From Guillardia theta CCMP2712 (lineage: Eukaryota; Cryptophyceae; Pyrenomonadales; Geminigeraceae), in the NCBI RefSeq assembly GCF_000315625.1, contig NW_005434665.1, forward strand, positions 189,780 through 253,779: DNA of 64,000 nt, read 5' to 3'. The notes under the pieces are model-generated. The model searched no databases, was not told the DNA's origin, and saw only the letters and a list, made by a program, of their open reading frames with translations. The translations under genes and the position numbers were made by a program. Below are positions 33,577 through 44,598 of the stretch, piece by piece; positions within the stretch are counted from its first letter, which is position 1; each line of letters starts with the position of its first letter.

Positions 33577-35356
33577 ATGTTCAGGAATCAGTACGATACC
33601 GGTAAGTGAAGGTGCGGGAGAGTGACGGAGGATGAAGAACAGGAGGGAAAGAGAGGAAGGAGAGTCTTTCACGAGCGGGTGAAGTCAAGATGGCGAGAAA
33701 GAAAGAACAGGTCAGAGGGCGAGGGACAGAGAGGAAGGCAAGAGAAGTACAAGTGCTGGAAGCATAAACGGAATTGTTGGAGTACAACAGACTGCGAAGA
33801 ATATTTGCGAAGGTTGAGAGGATACCGAGATAAAAAGATTATGTGCAAGACATCAAAAGGGCACATTGAATCCCTGACAGGGAAAGGAGGGAAGGGAGAC
33901 TAGAATTTAGTGTATCAGAGGAACTCTTCATTGAGGGCGTTGAGTGTAGTGAATCATTATTTTCTACGAGTTTTCGATTGTCAAGGGTGTCAAGGCCCAT
34001 GATTTGGTGACAAAATGCTCGTTTTGACGAGCTTTCTCTTCATAGATGTCACTACATGGTCGCCTCAGGGTCGCATACACCAGGTCTGTTCACTAGACTT
34101 TTAGTTGCTTTCTCATGTTTGCGAAGGTGGAGTACGCTATGGAAGCCGTCAAGCAGGGATCCGCATGTGTTGGAGTGAAATCCAAGACACATGCTGTCTT
34201 GACAGCATTGAAACGCTCAACGAATGATATGTCTAGTTATCAGAAGAAAATTTTCAAGGTAAGCATGCCACCGTACTGTTGGTAGGCACAATATTGCTAG
34301 ATGCATGATACTTGATTTTCAAATGCCTTAGAATCTGAAGGACTATCTGCATGTTGTTAGTGGTGACTTTGCGTCACATCACAGGTTGACGAGCACATGG
34401 GGATTGCTATTTCGGGCCTCACTGCTGATGCACGATCTCTTTGCATGTACATGCGAACAGAATGCTTGCAGGTAGGACCGCATTATGATGGAGGAGGAAT
34501 GGTTAACTTTGAGTAGCACAAGTATGTGTACGAGTCTCCAGTCCCTGTTCAGCGCCTTGTCATTGATATTGCCGACAAATGCCAGGTAAGATGCAATGAC
34601 GACAAAATAACGGCTTTCCGTGCTGACAAATCAACGTCAGGGTTGCACCCAGAGTGCGTCTGCCAGGCCTTATGGCGTGGGCTTGCTGGTTCGATGATCA
34701 CAGACAAATGTTTTTGGTGTAAAATGATGTCCGCAGGTGGCCGGAATGGATCAGACTGGACCACATGTTTACTACAATTGCCCTTCTGGAAACTACTACG
34801 AATACAAAGCAATGACAATTGGTGCTCGTTCACAGGTTTGCTTGTGATCAAATGCCACGCAATTCTGATAGGTTGGAAGGCCGCAAAAACCTACCTCGAA
34901 AAGCATTTTGCTTCATTTGAAAACTTAGAGCTCAAGGACCTAGTTAGTTTTTGTTTTAGTGTTTTGCTGTTTGGTAATGAGCGCACAGGTGAAACATGCA
35001 CTTACTGCTCTGAAAGAGACCTCCCAAAATGGCGACATTAATGCCAAGAATGCATCCGTTGCTATTGTTGGTATGAAGTTGAATCCACCAATTTTCTGAA
35101 TCTTGTTGTCTGTCTTTCTTGCTTGTTTGGAATCGACTTTGTCGTTGATCTGCTTTAATGTGACTTGCTGAGACTTAACGCAGGTATCGACCATCCATTC
35201 ACGACGTATGATGAGGAGAACGTGCAGCAGGTGAGATTACATCAAGTTTGTTTTGTTTCTTAACGTGGACGTTTTCAGTTCATTGATTTGCTGGACAAGG
35301 ATGAGATTTCCGAAGGAGCCACCAAGACAGAGACAGATACAGCTATGCAGGAGTGA
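33577..35356 (+). CDS. PSMA1: 20S proteasome alpha-6 subunit (PSMA1)
   Basis: This subunit forms part of the outer alpha ring of the 20S proteasome. Exon 1 (33577-33601) encodes MFRNQYDT, exactly the conserved start of alpha-6. A 444-nt intron leads to [13 protein letters not shown] (34046-34083), then [20 protein letters not shown] (from 34127). The remaining exons give [45 protein letters not shown] joined to [28 protein letters not shown] and [18 protein letters not shown]. The acidic end [17 protein letters not shown] stops at 35356. The RPYGVG gate motif and the KTYLE helix are diagnostic for alpha-6. It converges with EAPP, 272 nt away. Confidence 0.93.
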
Positions 35357-35628
35357 GCACGGGAGATGCAATGCAAATCTCTTTAGTTTTCCATTATTTT
35401 CGCATTTATGGGATCTATAAGTCGTCATGGCTTGTCGAGGGATTTCTAAGGGGCATAAGCAATGGAATGGCTTCTTGGATGTTGCAAGTGGAAAATAGGT
35501 GATTGATTGTGCGGTCAACTTTTGAATGAAGTGTTCTGGTGTAAGAACCAAGAAAATTCGATATTTGTGTGTGCTTAGCCCAATGTATTTCAGTTCTTCC
35601 GTACATGTCGTTCTTCATTTTCTCAGTC

Positions 35629-37258
35629 TTATCCATGAGAAGGGATAACGTGGAAGAAATGAAAGACTTCATCCTCATCCATTACGCCGATCTCAGCCTG
35701 CTCAAAGTGTGAGAGGAGGGGGGGATTGCAAGCATAGACCGCGGCTCACCGAACATGTCTTGCAGCGAACGGGATGTACGTAGGAATCTGGAAGTCCTTT
35801 CTTGTCCTTGATCCGCAACCGTTCACCCTTCACCACCTTTTCGATATATTTGAATGATAGAAAAGTTTGCTGAAATGAAATTACCTCGCAATTCTGAACA
35901 AACATGGCACGAAACTGATGCTTGAAACTGACCAACAACATGAGCTTAGGGGAAAAAGATGTTGTTATCACCGGATGTGTTGCTGGCAATCCAGACAGAC
36001 GATGTTGAAGCATGCTGGGCAGCTCAAGATGGCATCAGTCTTTGTCTGTGGGCCTTTGATAGCATCTCCACTCCCAACAAACCTAGAAACAGCATAACGA
36101 ACTTGCTTTTACAACCAGAAAATACCCGTCAGGCTTGATCCATGTGGTTTCGTTGGTCCTCTCATTATGGTAGTATTCGTGTCCCGTTGGCGCAACGTAA
36201 GCCTTCCACTCCGATGCATCGGACGGCTGTGCCGGTGGTTGATCTGCAGCAAAGGAAGATACTTGGTGAGTATTTGATACTTCCAAGGGGAACCATCAAC
36301 TCTGACCAGGTGCTTGCTGGTCGTCCTTGGGTGTTCTCTTTGACGAGGGAGCTTTAGGATGTTTCTTGGACCTTACAATTTTATCTCAGAATAACATGTA
36401 GACAACGGATTGAAGCAACTTGAACTCCGGATTATGTCTTCGTCGACGATTATCAACGAACATTTGATCGAAATCATCCTGCAAAGAAGCATGATTGACG
36501 CGGTTGCCGGCCACAAGTTTCAAAACTCACCATGTCGGGATCATACCATTCCTCTTCTCCTTCTCCTACAGCTCCGAGAAGCTCTTCATCATCTTCTTCA
36601 CTATCCTCATCGTACCCCTTTGAATCCCCGTTGTCATCGAAATCAACCTGAGCCGCGTTAGTCGCCTTGGCACTGTGAGCAGAGAAACACCTGCGAGAAT
36701 TTCTTCCTAGACTTGGCCTCCGTGTCGTTGCAGCTTGCGGAGGCTGAGGGCGTAGACGATTTCTTCTTGTCTCGGCGCGGGATAGTTTCATCTCCCATCT
36801 GAATGTCACCCTGCATCGCTTCTCACTACCCCACAAGCGATCAAGTTCTTCTCACATCGTCCTTCACCGTCATTCTCTCCAAGTTCCTTCCAACATGATG
36901 GCCTCCCTGTTCATCCCCCGGCGGATCTTCTTCTGACATCGAATGTGTCACGAGGAAGCAGCGAGGATAGTCGACTGACCCCCTATCACGTTGCCGGAAG
37001 ATGCTGATGAGACCGACGACTTCTCGTCGTCTGACGAGTCCTCGTCGTTGTATTGCACTCTGAGATTGTATCACGGCTTAATTCGTGCAAGGGACGCAGC
37101 ACCGATGGTGAGCCTTCTTCCGATCAGGGACGATGTTGGTGAACTCGGGGATTTCAAGACCGTCTCGTGGGGTATTATTGACAGACAACGATGCGCAACC
37201 AGCACTCACCTCTCGAGTCTCCCTGCTCGTTGCTAGACTTCTGATTGGAATCATCCAT
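35629..37258 (-). CDS. EAPP: EAPP (E2F-associated phosphoprotein) homologue with an inserted WW domain
   Basis: EAPP in animals is a nuclear protein that interacts with activating E2F factors. The leftward exons read MDDSNQKSSNEQGDS, then an acidic VQYNDEDSSDDEKSSVSS. EEEWYDPDM joined to DDFDQMFVDNRRRRHNPEF follows, which is the conserved YDPxxDxxDxxFVD block. The C-terminal EAPP domain is complete: DAILSCPACFNIVCLDCQQH, KHQFRAMFVQNC, HPVRCKTCS, then AEIGVMDEDEVFHFFHV ending in a TAA at 35629. All three Cys pairs are present. Between the YDPD block and the zinc domain sits a full WW domain (SEWKAYVAPTGHEYYHNERT then NETTWIKP) with both Trp residues. Animal EAPP lacks it as far as I know. WW domains bind proline-rich partners. 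The gene's last exon faces the 3' end of PSMA1. Confidence 0.8.
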
Positions 37259-38091
37259 TGGGCAACGTCTCGTTGCTGCTACATGTTGCAGTGAGCATAC
37301 AAGTTTTCTTCCTCAGATCCAACAAAAACCCTCAGGAGCGTGAACTATTCTCCTTGCCAACTTTGCCTCCTTCCTCCCTTGCCCCCCCACTTGCCCCACC
37401 TTGCCCCTCCTGCCCCCCCCTGCCCGTCATGCCTCTCAACCTCTCCTCATCCTCCTCCCCATCTCGCCATCACCCTCGAATCGCATCCCACTCCTTGTGC
37501 ATGTCACAGTGTTGTAGGTTCACACGGGAACAGGCTCGAGGGTGGGGTAGTGTACCTCCACCTGCCTTTTCGAGATACTTTGACAGGGGCAAGACGGGTC
37601 ATTTGAAGGTGGTCGCAGTGAGGGGGGTGGGGGTGAACAAGTTTGATGCAGATCGGGATGACAAAGTTGTGTAGGCGACGGGAGGAGGGGAGAGGAGGGG
37701 AGAGGAGGGGAGAGGAGGGGAGAGGAGGGGAGAGGAGGGGAGAGGAGAGGATGAGGTAGGAGGATATCGACAGGAGAGTGCAGAAGAGTTAGAAATGGTG
37801 AAATGTGGCGAGACAAGATGAATGACGACATCTCACCCAACAAGCCACAAGGAAAGACAAATTCAGATAGTGCAAGAGGAAACTAGGTGAGAAGATGTGA
37901 TTATGATCAGTAGAGTCACGGTCAAATGGAACTATGAGCATCAGACGCAAAAGGTCAACAGATGTGAACATCTTGCTTTCGATTCTTTGTGAAATGTTAC
38001 AGGAGCTTAACCATGGTTTATACGATGATGTTCTCATGTTTATGGCATTTTCAGGCAACTTTACCAAGAAGCAGGTCAACAAGTGGGACCA
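37259..38091. other. Intergenic between divergent EAPP and the FG-GAP/RING gene
   Basis: Pyrimidine-rich sequence at 37340-37500 is followed by a minisatellite at 37681-37750. The region 37800-38090 is AT-leaning with open frames but no recognisable protein; it may hold 5' UTR exons of the rightward gene. Confidence 0.45.
37681..37750 (+). repeat. AGAGGAGGGG decamer minisatellite
   Basis: About six tandem copies of a 10-nt purine unit lie between the EAPP and FG-GAP/RING genes. Confidence 0.9.
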
Positions 38092-40889
38092 ATGGCTGCC
38101 TGGACTTGGGCTTTTGCCCTTGTCTCATGTCTGGCGTTGCAATCCAATGCGATAAATCAAAGAATGTACGCTTTGCTCTTCTTTGATAAATGTTTGCCAA
38201 CTGTTTTCAATGTTTGCAGGTTCGATTCTGATAAGCGCAATGAATTGATCGTTCCTTCTTCATCGCTAAATGCAACGCACACAGATTATCGTTTTTTGAC
38301 GACAGGGCCGTGTACCATCAATGAAGTAAACAACTTCAACTCTATTTGTTTTGTTTGTCGTGCTTACCCGCCTGTTGCGAACTAGAACGCGATTTATCAT
38401 TACGGATCCACGCTCTCAGCCTCGTCTACGGTTCAGATATTTGTTTCCCTCACTCATGTTTTGAAGCTCTTTTCAGATAATGGCTGTTGGAGGGTCAGAG
38501 GGTCGTGCCGATGTACAGTGTATAGTAGAAGCCTGCGAATTCCTTCCCGATCTACAGGTAACACACACTGAATTGATTCTTTACAATGAGCGAACTTGGG
38601 ACAGTTTTCATGGAATCGGTTATACTTGAATTCCTCCTCAAGACGACACACCCAAAAGAAGAGTTCCAAACGGCAGGTCAAAGTGCACAGCTCTGACTAC
38701 AACGATCAGTATAGCTACCCTTCATGTATGCGGAATGGATGGGAACCGCAGGCAGGCGACGTTGTGAGAGTTGCAGTCTACATGAACACTGTTGCATTTG
38801 CTTCCTCCGGGTGTGTTGAGATTCATGAGGTTGAGGGAAGCTCATCATGGAAGCACATAGCTTCACTCCCAAGATCGTTGAATGTCAGCAAGACCAACCA
38901 ATATTCTTCTCGAGTCGTTTTGAACGAAGTCATTCGCCCTGAGTTTTTTGCCAGCACCATTGCAATGCACGATGGTGTCCTGCTTGCTACCGCTATTCTT
39001 GGATCTTCGCCGCAACCTGTTGTGGTTGCTTTCTCAAGGCTCGGGGCTTCTTGGGAGCAGGTCGACGTCATCACGTGCGAAGGATGTGAATGCAGATATG
39101 GCGATTATTGCTTCGGAAGCTCTCTGGCTGTTCACAATACCATGGCTGTTGTGGGATTTCCGCTGAATCAAAGGTACTTGCGTTTGTTGTGAACTCCATG
39201 TATGTGACTAGATCCTAGCGTTCTGATCTACGAGCGGAGAGTGATTCCTTCCACGGATCTAGAAATACATTGGTTGCTCAAGAGTGTTTTGACCGCTTCA
39301 CCCGATGATGGCCTATCGAACAATTTTTTCGGAGCCTCGATCGCCATGTCTGGAATGTTCCTCGTTGTGGGCTTTCCGTCCACATTCGATTCAGGAGCCA
39401 AAATTTTCTCTCTGTATGGCAACCAATCGTCAAGGTTTCCATTTGCTGCTCAGATTTTTGACAGTAGAGATCATTGCTGCTCAATTGGTCTTCCATGTTG
39501 TTACTCGGCTTTTGTTGGGGTCTCAGTCGATGCATCAGAATCTCCTCATGTTGGCTACAGCAAGATCAGCACTATCGCCATTGGCGATCCTCAGAGTTCG
39601 CAGGTGCATGTCCTGACCTGCGACGGACGCTTGCTTGAAGACGGTCTAAGTGACCCCTGCGACGTGACAGCAACAGTCCTCCCTGGCTATCAACGGGACG
39701 ACGATAGGGGAAGGGATGGGTTCGGTGCTCAGACTGCGATAGGTGGCGAACAAGCCATCCTTGTCGCCGATGCCAATCAAGGCTGTGAAGATCAAGCTTG
39801 GGACAGCGGCTGTGGCACCGTTTGCGAAGTCACTTCATGCTCCCCGGGACATTGCCTCATGTATGACTTCTCGACGGATACAGACTTTTGCCAAAAGTGT
39901 AGCTCACCAGAAAGCTGTCCCGGAGGCATCAAGAGCTGCACACAAGGTCAAAGTGGGACGATATGGGCGATGATCATGTCAACCACCTTCTTCTTCATTC
40001 TCTTCTGTTGTTTGTACGGCTTGAGTGCGTGGGCGCGAGGAGCGTCTATCTTCGATGTAGTCAACGAGATCTGCTGCTGCGGCCTGTTGTCCTATTTCTA
40101 CGACTTCGACGTGGTGCGAAGGAATTTGGGCGAAGAGCCGCTTCTGGGATCGTCAAATCAGCAGCATGCAGAGTCGTCGGATGATTCAGACGGTGAAGGT
40201 TATATACCTCCGTCTGTTCGACAAGCTTTCAGGCCCAGACCGGAGCCTCAGGCTCCAGCATCTGATACTCCCGCTGCAAGCTCTGAGGGAAGTGAGTCCC
40301 AGGAGGCGGCAGCGACGGAAGAAGAGAAAGAAGGAGGGAGCGAGGAAGCTGATGGTAGCAGAGAAGGCTCGGAACCCGTGAACCCGCCAGGGGAAGAAGC
40401 GATGCCGGCAGAAGAACAATGTGACATTCACATGGGAGACCAAGGTGACATCATGGATGCTGAGGGCCAAGAACAAAGGCATGGCGCGAGCAGGACAGGA
40501 AGCGAAGGTTTTCAGTCACTGCTCAATGTCTTGATGGATGAGGCTTTTGGCAGGTGATGTGCCCAAGGAAGTCGGCGTTAGCATCTCCTACTTCTCGTGT
40601 AAAGTCTGCTTCGACCGCAGAATCCAGGTGCTCAAAGTCAGCTCAGGCTCCTGCCGAGCTCTGATGGATCTCACAGACGGTCCTGATCCCCTGCGGCCAT
40701 GAGGCTCTCTGCAAGAAGTGTTCCAAGAAAATCAAGGTAACATCTAGGCATTGTTCGAGCATGAGCGAGTGGAGGTCGTTTCATCCCTAAAATCATTTCT
40801 TGCACCAGGTGTGTCCCATCTGTCGGAAGGAGGTCAAGAAGGTACAAGTTGTGATCAGCGTGTGTGATGATGACGAGGAGGAGGTCTAG
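38092..40889 (+). CDS. Type I transmembrane protein: FG-GAP-like ectodomain and cytosolic RING finger
   Basis: ATG 38092 begins a signal peptide (MAAWTWAFALVSCLALQSNA). The ectodomain has repeats of the FG-GAP/integrin-propeller style. Examples are YGDYCFGSSLAVHNTMAVVG, NNFFGASIAMSGMFLVVGFP and RDGFGAQTAIGGEQAILVAD, each with FGxS/A followed by a hydrophobic strand and a small-residue turn. A Cys-rich stalk (CEVTSCSPGHC, CQKCSSPESCPGG) leads to one membrane helix (IWAMIMSTTFFFILFCCLYG). The cytosolic tail is acidic and Pro-rich. A final splice, probably a 28-nt intron from 40553, then gives SISYFSCKVCFDRRIQ. Two more exons add TVLIPCGHEALCKKCSKK and VCPICRKEVKK. Together these form a complete C3HC4-type RING finger, so ubiquitin-ligase activity is likely. 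The stop is at 40889. A surface receptor with its own E3 module is the simplest reading; the ligand is unknown. Confidence 0.75.
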
Positions 40890-41366
40890 TGAAAATTACC
40901 GTTGTCTTTGATTCCTTCAAACTGCTATTATAGATAAATCATATTACATGACACCCGCGCCCCTGCGATCCGAGGGCCCGTGCCATGTTTAGGCTTGCCA
41001 GTTTGAGTCCGGCGAGACTCTAGTTGTTCACTCACAAAGTTCGCTGGTGTCTCAGCCTCCGCCATGATCGTGGCCGGGCCCGGATGAGCTCCCCGCCGGG
41101 CCGGGGCCCGGGCCGCGCGGAGTCGACATGGGCGTTACACTGCATCTCGCAAATCCCGCCTCAACACGAGGCGTAACGGTAGGAATGCAGGAATGGAGTA
41201 GATGCAAGGAGACAGAAGGGGGTGAGGAAGGGAGAGGAGGGAGTAGGCACAAGTGAGACAAGTCGGAGAGATGAGTCGAGGGACGGGCATGGCAGAGACG
41301 AGCGATGCGTGATAAGACAACTCTCGTGCGGACACTTGGAGAGCGGCAAACGAATGTCGTACCATC
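40890..41366. other. Intergenic with GC-rich island (40960-41120)
   Basis: The island contains CCGAGGGCCCG, GAGTCCGGCGAGACTC and GGGCCGGGGCCCGGGCC, matching the word set of the other islands. A purine-rich stretch (41210-41290) precedes the next gene. Confidence 0.55.
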
Positions 41367-44300
41367 ATGACGGAAGACGTCCAAGCGTCGATCGAGTCCG
41401 AATCGTCTATCGCAAGGTGTGACATGTTGCATGGCGGTTTTCACCCCGCATGAAACGTTCTTGTGTGCAAGAATTTGGTGCATGATCCCCGGCTGGAAGC
41501 AACGGAAGATATCAGGACATTTTCTGATTTCCAAGTCAAGAAGCTCTCGAAGCAAAAGAAGGTTCTTTGCGTTCCTGATGAGTTGTACATGGCAATGAAG
41601 TTGAATCGCAGTTGGCTATCAAGGATCTTCCTTCAGGAACCATCAGTGTCTCCTTTGGAACAGTGAGCTCTTGCTTTCTTTACGATTTCACAGAGTCTCA
41701 CCTTGTGAAAGTTGAACCTGAGAGAGAGACGAATTACTTCTCTCGATGGCTTGAGATCATTTCAGCATGTTCATACTATCTTCTTACAGGCAGAATGCAA
41801 CATGTTTGTCACCCTCACTGAACTGACTTGATCGCAGGACAACGCACTGCAAAATTTAGAATATCTCGCTGAGCAGCCCACGTTGACCTGCTTGAATCTG
41901 GAGAGAAATTTGATAGATTCCTTCCTTGGAACGAAGAGACAACCGAAAATCAATGAGGCATAACGAACCTGGACAACATAGATGGCATGGGTGACGATGA
42001 AGCAGGTGTGGTTGGACGGCAACCCGATCAGCAACGAAGATCTCTGCAGTGTCATGTGCTGCTTGAGTTTGAACCCGAGCCTGAAGAAGGTGAGCAGGAT
42101 GCCTGATGAGTCTTGTGTGATGGCTGCTACAGGTCAACGGCAAAGTCATCTCCAAGCAAGAACGAGAGCTCATTCATCTCCTCGATCGCCCGGCTCTTAG
42201 AATCGCCCTGGAGCAGGTGCAGCCCGGGGCCCCACGTCTCATCGTCGAGTTGACCGACGCTGCTCAGGGTTGGATCCTTACGACAGACGCACATCATCAC
42301 GAATGCGAAGTCAATCTTCCAGTCGAAGAGTTCTTCTTCAGGCTTGAGCCGGCGATTGAGAATGTAAGACCATGACACGCGATTCTACAAGTGACGAGCG
42401 GTTTGAAGGTGTCTGAGAGTGAAAATCAGCTGCCCACGGACTTTGACATTCACTTCCACCTGAAACGGAGTTATGAGATGCTTGCTGATCTCAGGGTGTC
42501 AAGATCTCCCAGGATCCCCAGGAGAGAGACAAGTCAGTCGTCAGACGTCAAGCCCAAGGCAGAGGCTTCACACGTGTCTATGACTACACATAAGAAGCCG
42601 GGGCCTCGAAACCCTTGGCGGATCACCAACGTCAACACTCACAACAAGTTGTCTTTGACGGCTCATACTCCTACCGCACAGCCGCTGCATGCGAGAAGGG
42701 AAAGGAAGAGCTTTCCATGTGCCTTCAATCCTTGCCTATGATGTGTCAAGTGACGTTAATCTCAGTATACGAGAAACCATCCAAGCACGAAGACTCGAGT
42801 GAAAAAGCTCCTAGGCAGAGGTATCTGTTGGAGGCGCCTCGTGTCAAGACCTTGCACGGCAAGTGCTGTTTCTTTGTTCTCGACTCGAGCACTGGTATGA
42901 TGGGATGCTGATCAGATCAGCTCGACATCTCTCCGAGGCGAACCAACGAGATCTTGGACTGGAAGTTGTCAAGCCTCGACTTCGAAACGCCGAGGAACCT
43001 GACGGAGGGGCAAGCTGCCTCGGAGAGCAACGAGGTGAGGTCGCGGCCACAGGTACAAGGGGACGAGGAGGTAGCAGACGTGCTGACGTGTGACAGAGCG
43101 GGGGAGAGAAGTTGAAGACGCGAGACGAGTCGAGGGTGTTGGAAGAGTCAGGGCAAGATGACTCCATCGTTGAGATGCTGAGAGATATTCGGAAAGCTTC
43201 AACTGCTTTTGAATCTGCACAGAACATTCTTCTAAATGACGACAGTTACAAAGACGAGCTACACGTCGTGCAGTCGCATACAAACGGTTTTGCCCTGATC
43301 TTGTTGCTCATGTGTGAGTTTCTGCCTGCAGCAGTGTCGCCGAAACAGAAGCAAGACGCGAGCAAAAGTTTATTCGTGCAGTCTCACAAGACCGTCTTCG
43401 GTCAGATCGCCATGACCAACTTGCACGTCACATTCACAGGTGGCAAGATTTGACTGACCCGAGCGACGTTGAAACTTCTTGTCAGATTGGAAATTCATCG
43501 CGAGGGCTCGTAAGATCTCGAGGCTCTCGGCCTGGAAAGATCAAAACGCTGACTTGCGCTGCCCAAAGTGGCTCAACTCAATACTGCACGATGCGCTCCC
43601 GATGTATCAGGATGTGATGACGGCCAGGTGACTTTGCAGTCTTCTCATTGTTACCCCCGTCATTTGAGCTCAGGATCCTTGACAACATCTTTCGGACTTG
43701 GCTGCTGAACGTGACTTCCGTTCTTTGCAACCGAAAGCTGTCAGATCACCTCAAAGTGAAGTCGTTGAGAAGTCACATGTTCCGATGGAAGCTCAGCTGC
43801 ACCATCAAGAGCCAGAGGGCCAACACCACGTCTCATCATCAGCTCTGTAACTTCTCTGCGCTCTCTCGGGCCGTTGAGCGGTAGAATTCTGCTTCCCCTG
43901 TGTGGGTCTCCATGACGTGAGGGACAGGTTGAGGGATGACCTGGCTGGTGACTCGCCTTCAGCCTGCTCTGTAGCGCAAGAGAAGGTGGTCCAGACTTAC
44001 CGGGTGGCGAGGCGAAGGATGTGCTGTGCGCCCAAGAGCAGCCTGTGGTCCTCCTTGGCGAGCCTGCAGGACTCCATCAAACTGAGTGCGACCTTCCGGT
44101 CATGGAGGGAGTGTACCAAGGACAGCAAGATCATCATGCTGACCCAGAGGGTGTCTGACATCGAGGATCGCATCCAAAATTTCGCCGAGCGAGAGCAAGC
44201 TGCGAGGTACTGGAAGCGCTGGAGCTCGTGTTCTTGTTGTGACCAGGACTGCTCAGAGAGGCGAACAGCTTGTGGGATCGAAAGACTCTGAAGATGCTGG

Positions 44301-44514
44301 TGAGGACAAGGCGACCATTCCTCTCTTGCTTCCCTTCCACTCCGCGTCCTGCTGTCTGACTCAACCTGATCAGGTTCGCGTCAAGTTCATCAACTCGAGC
44401 TCGAGGATCGATAACGCGACGATGGAGCAGTTTGTTGACTTGCTCATGCTGGTGACCGGGTGTAGCGACCGAGAAGCTCGTGCGGAAGAGGCGAAACAAG
44501 AGAATAATGTTTGA
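41367..44514 (+). CDS. LRR and tryptophan-repeat coiled-coil protein
   Basis: Many short exons can be followed, but several joins are uncertain. The first likely exon reads MTEDVQASIESESSIA. Leucine-rich repeats follow: LEYLAEQPTLTCLNLERNLI and VWLDGNPISNEDL. A middle section has VVFDGSYSYRTAAACEKGKE and QLDISPRRTNEILDWKLSS. A charged helix then follows (GQDDSIVEMLRDIRKAST). The C-terminal part has spaced aromatic-Trp motifs in helices: IFRTWLLNVTSVLCNRK, MFRWKLSCTIKSQR, TFRSWRECTKDSKII and ARYWKRWSSC. These resemble Sfi1/centrin-binding style repeats. It ends FVDLLMLVTGCSDREARA and a stop at 44514. A flagellar or centrosomal role would fit LRR plus centrin-type repeats, but this is inference. 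The exact family is not recognised. Confidence 0.5.
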
Positions 44515-44598
44515 ATAAATCTTTACTACCTAGATGAATTTTCAACGTTCTTCCATGACCGTCTTGTGGTACGCAACTTCGAGTCTCTTTCCATACCA

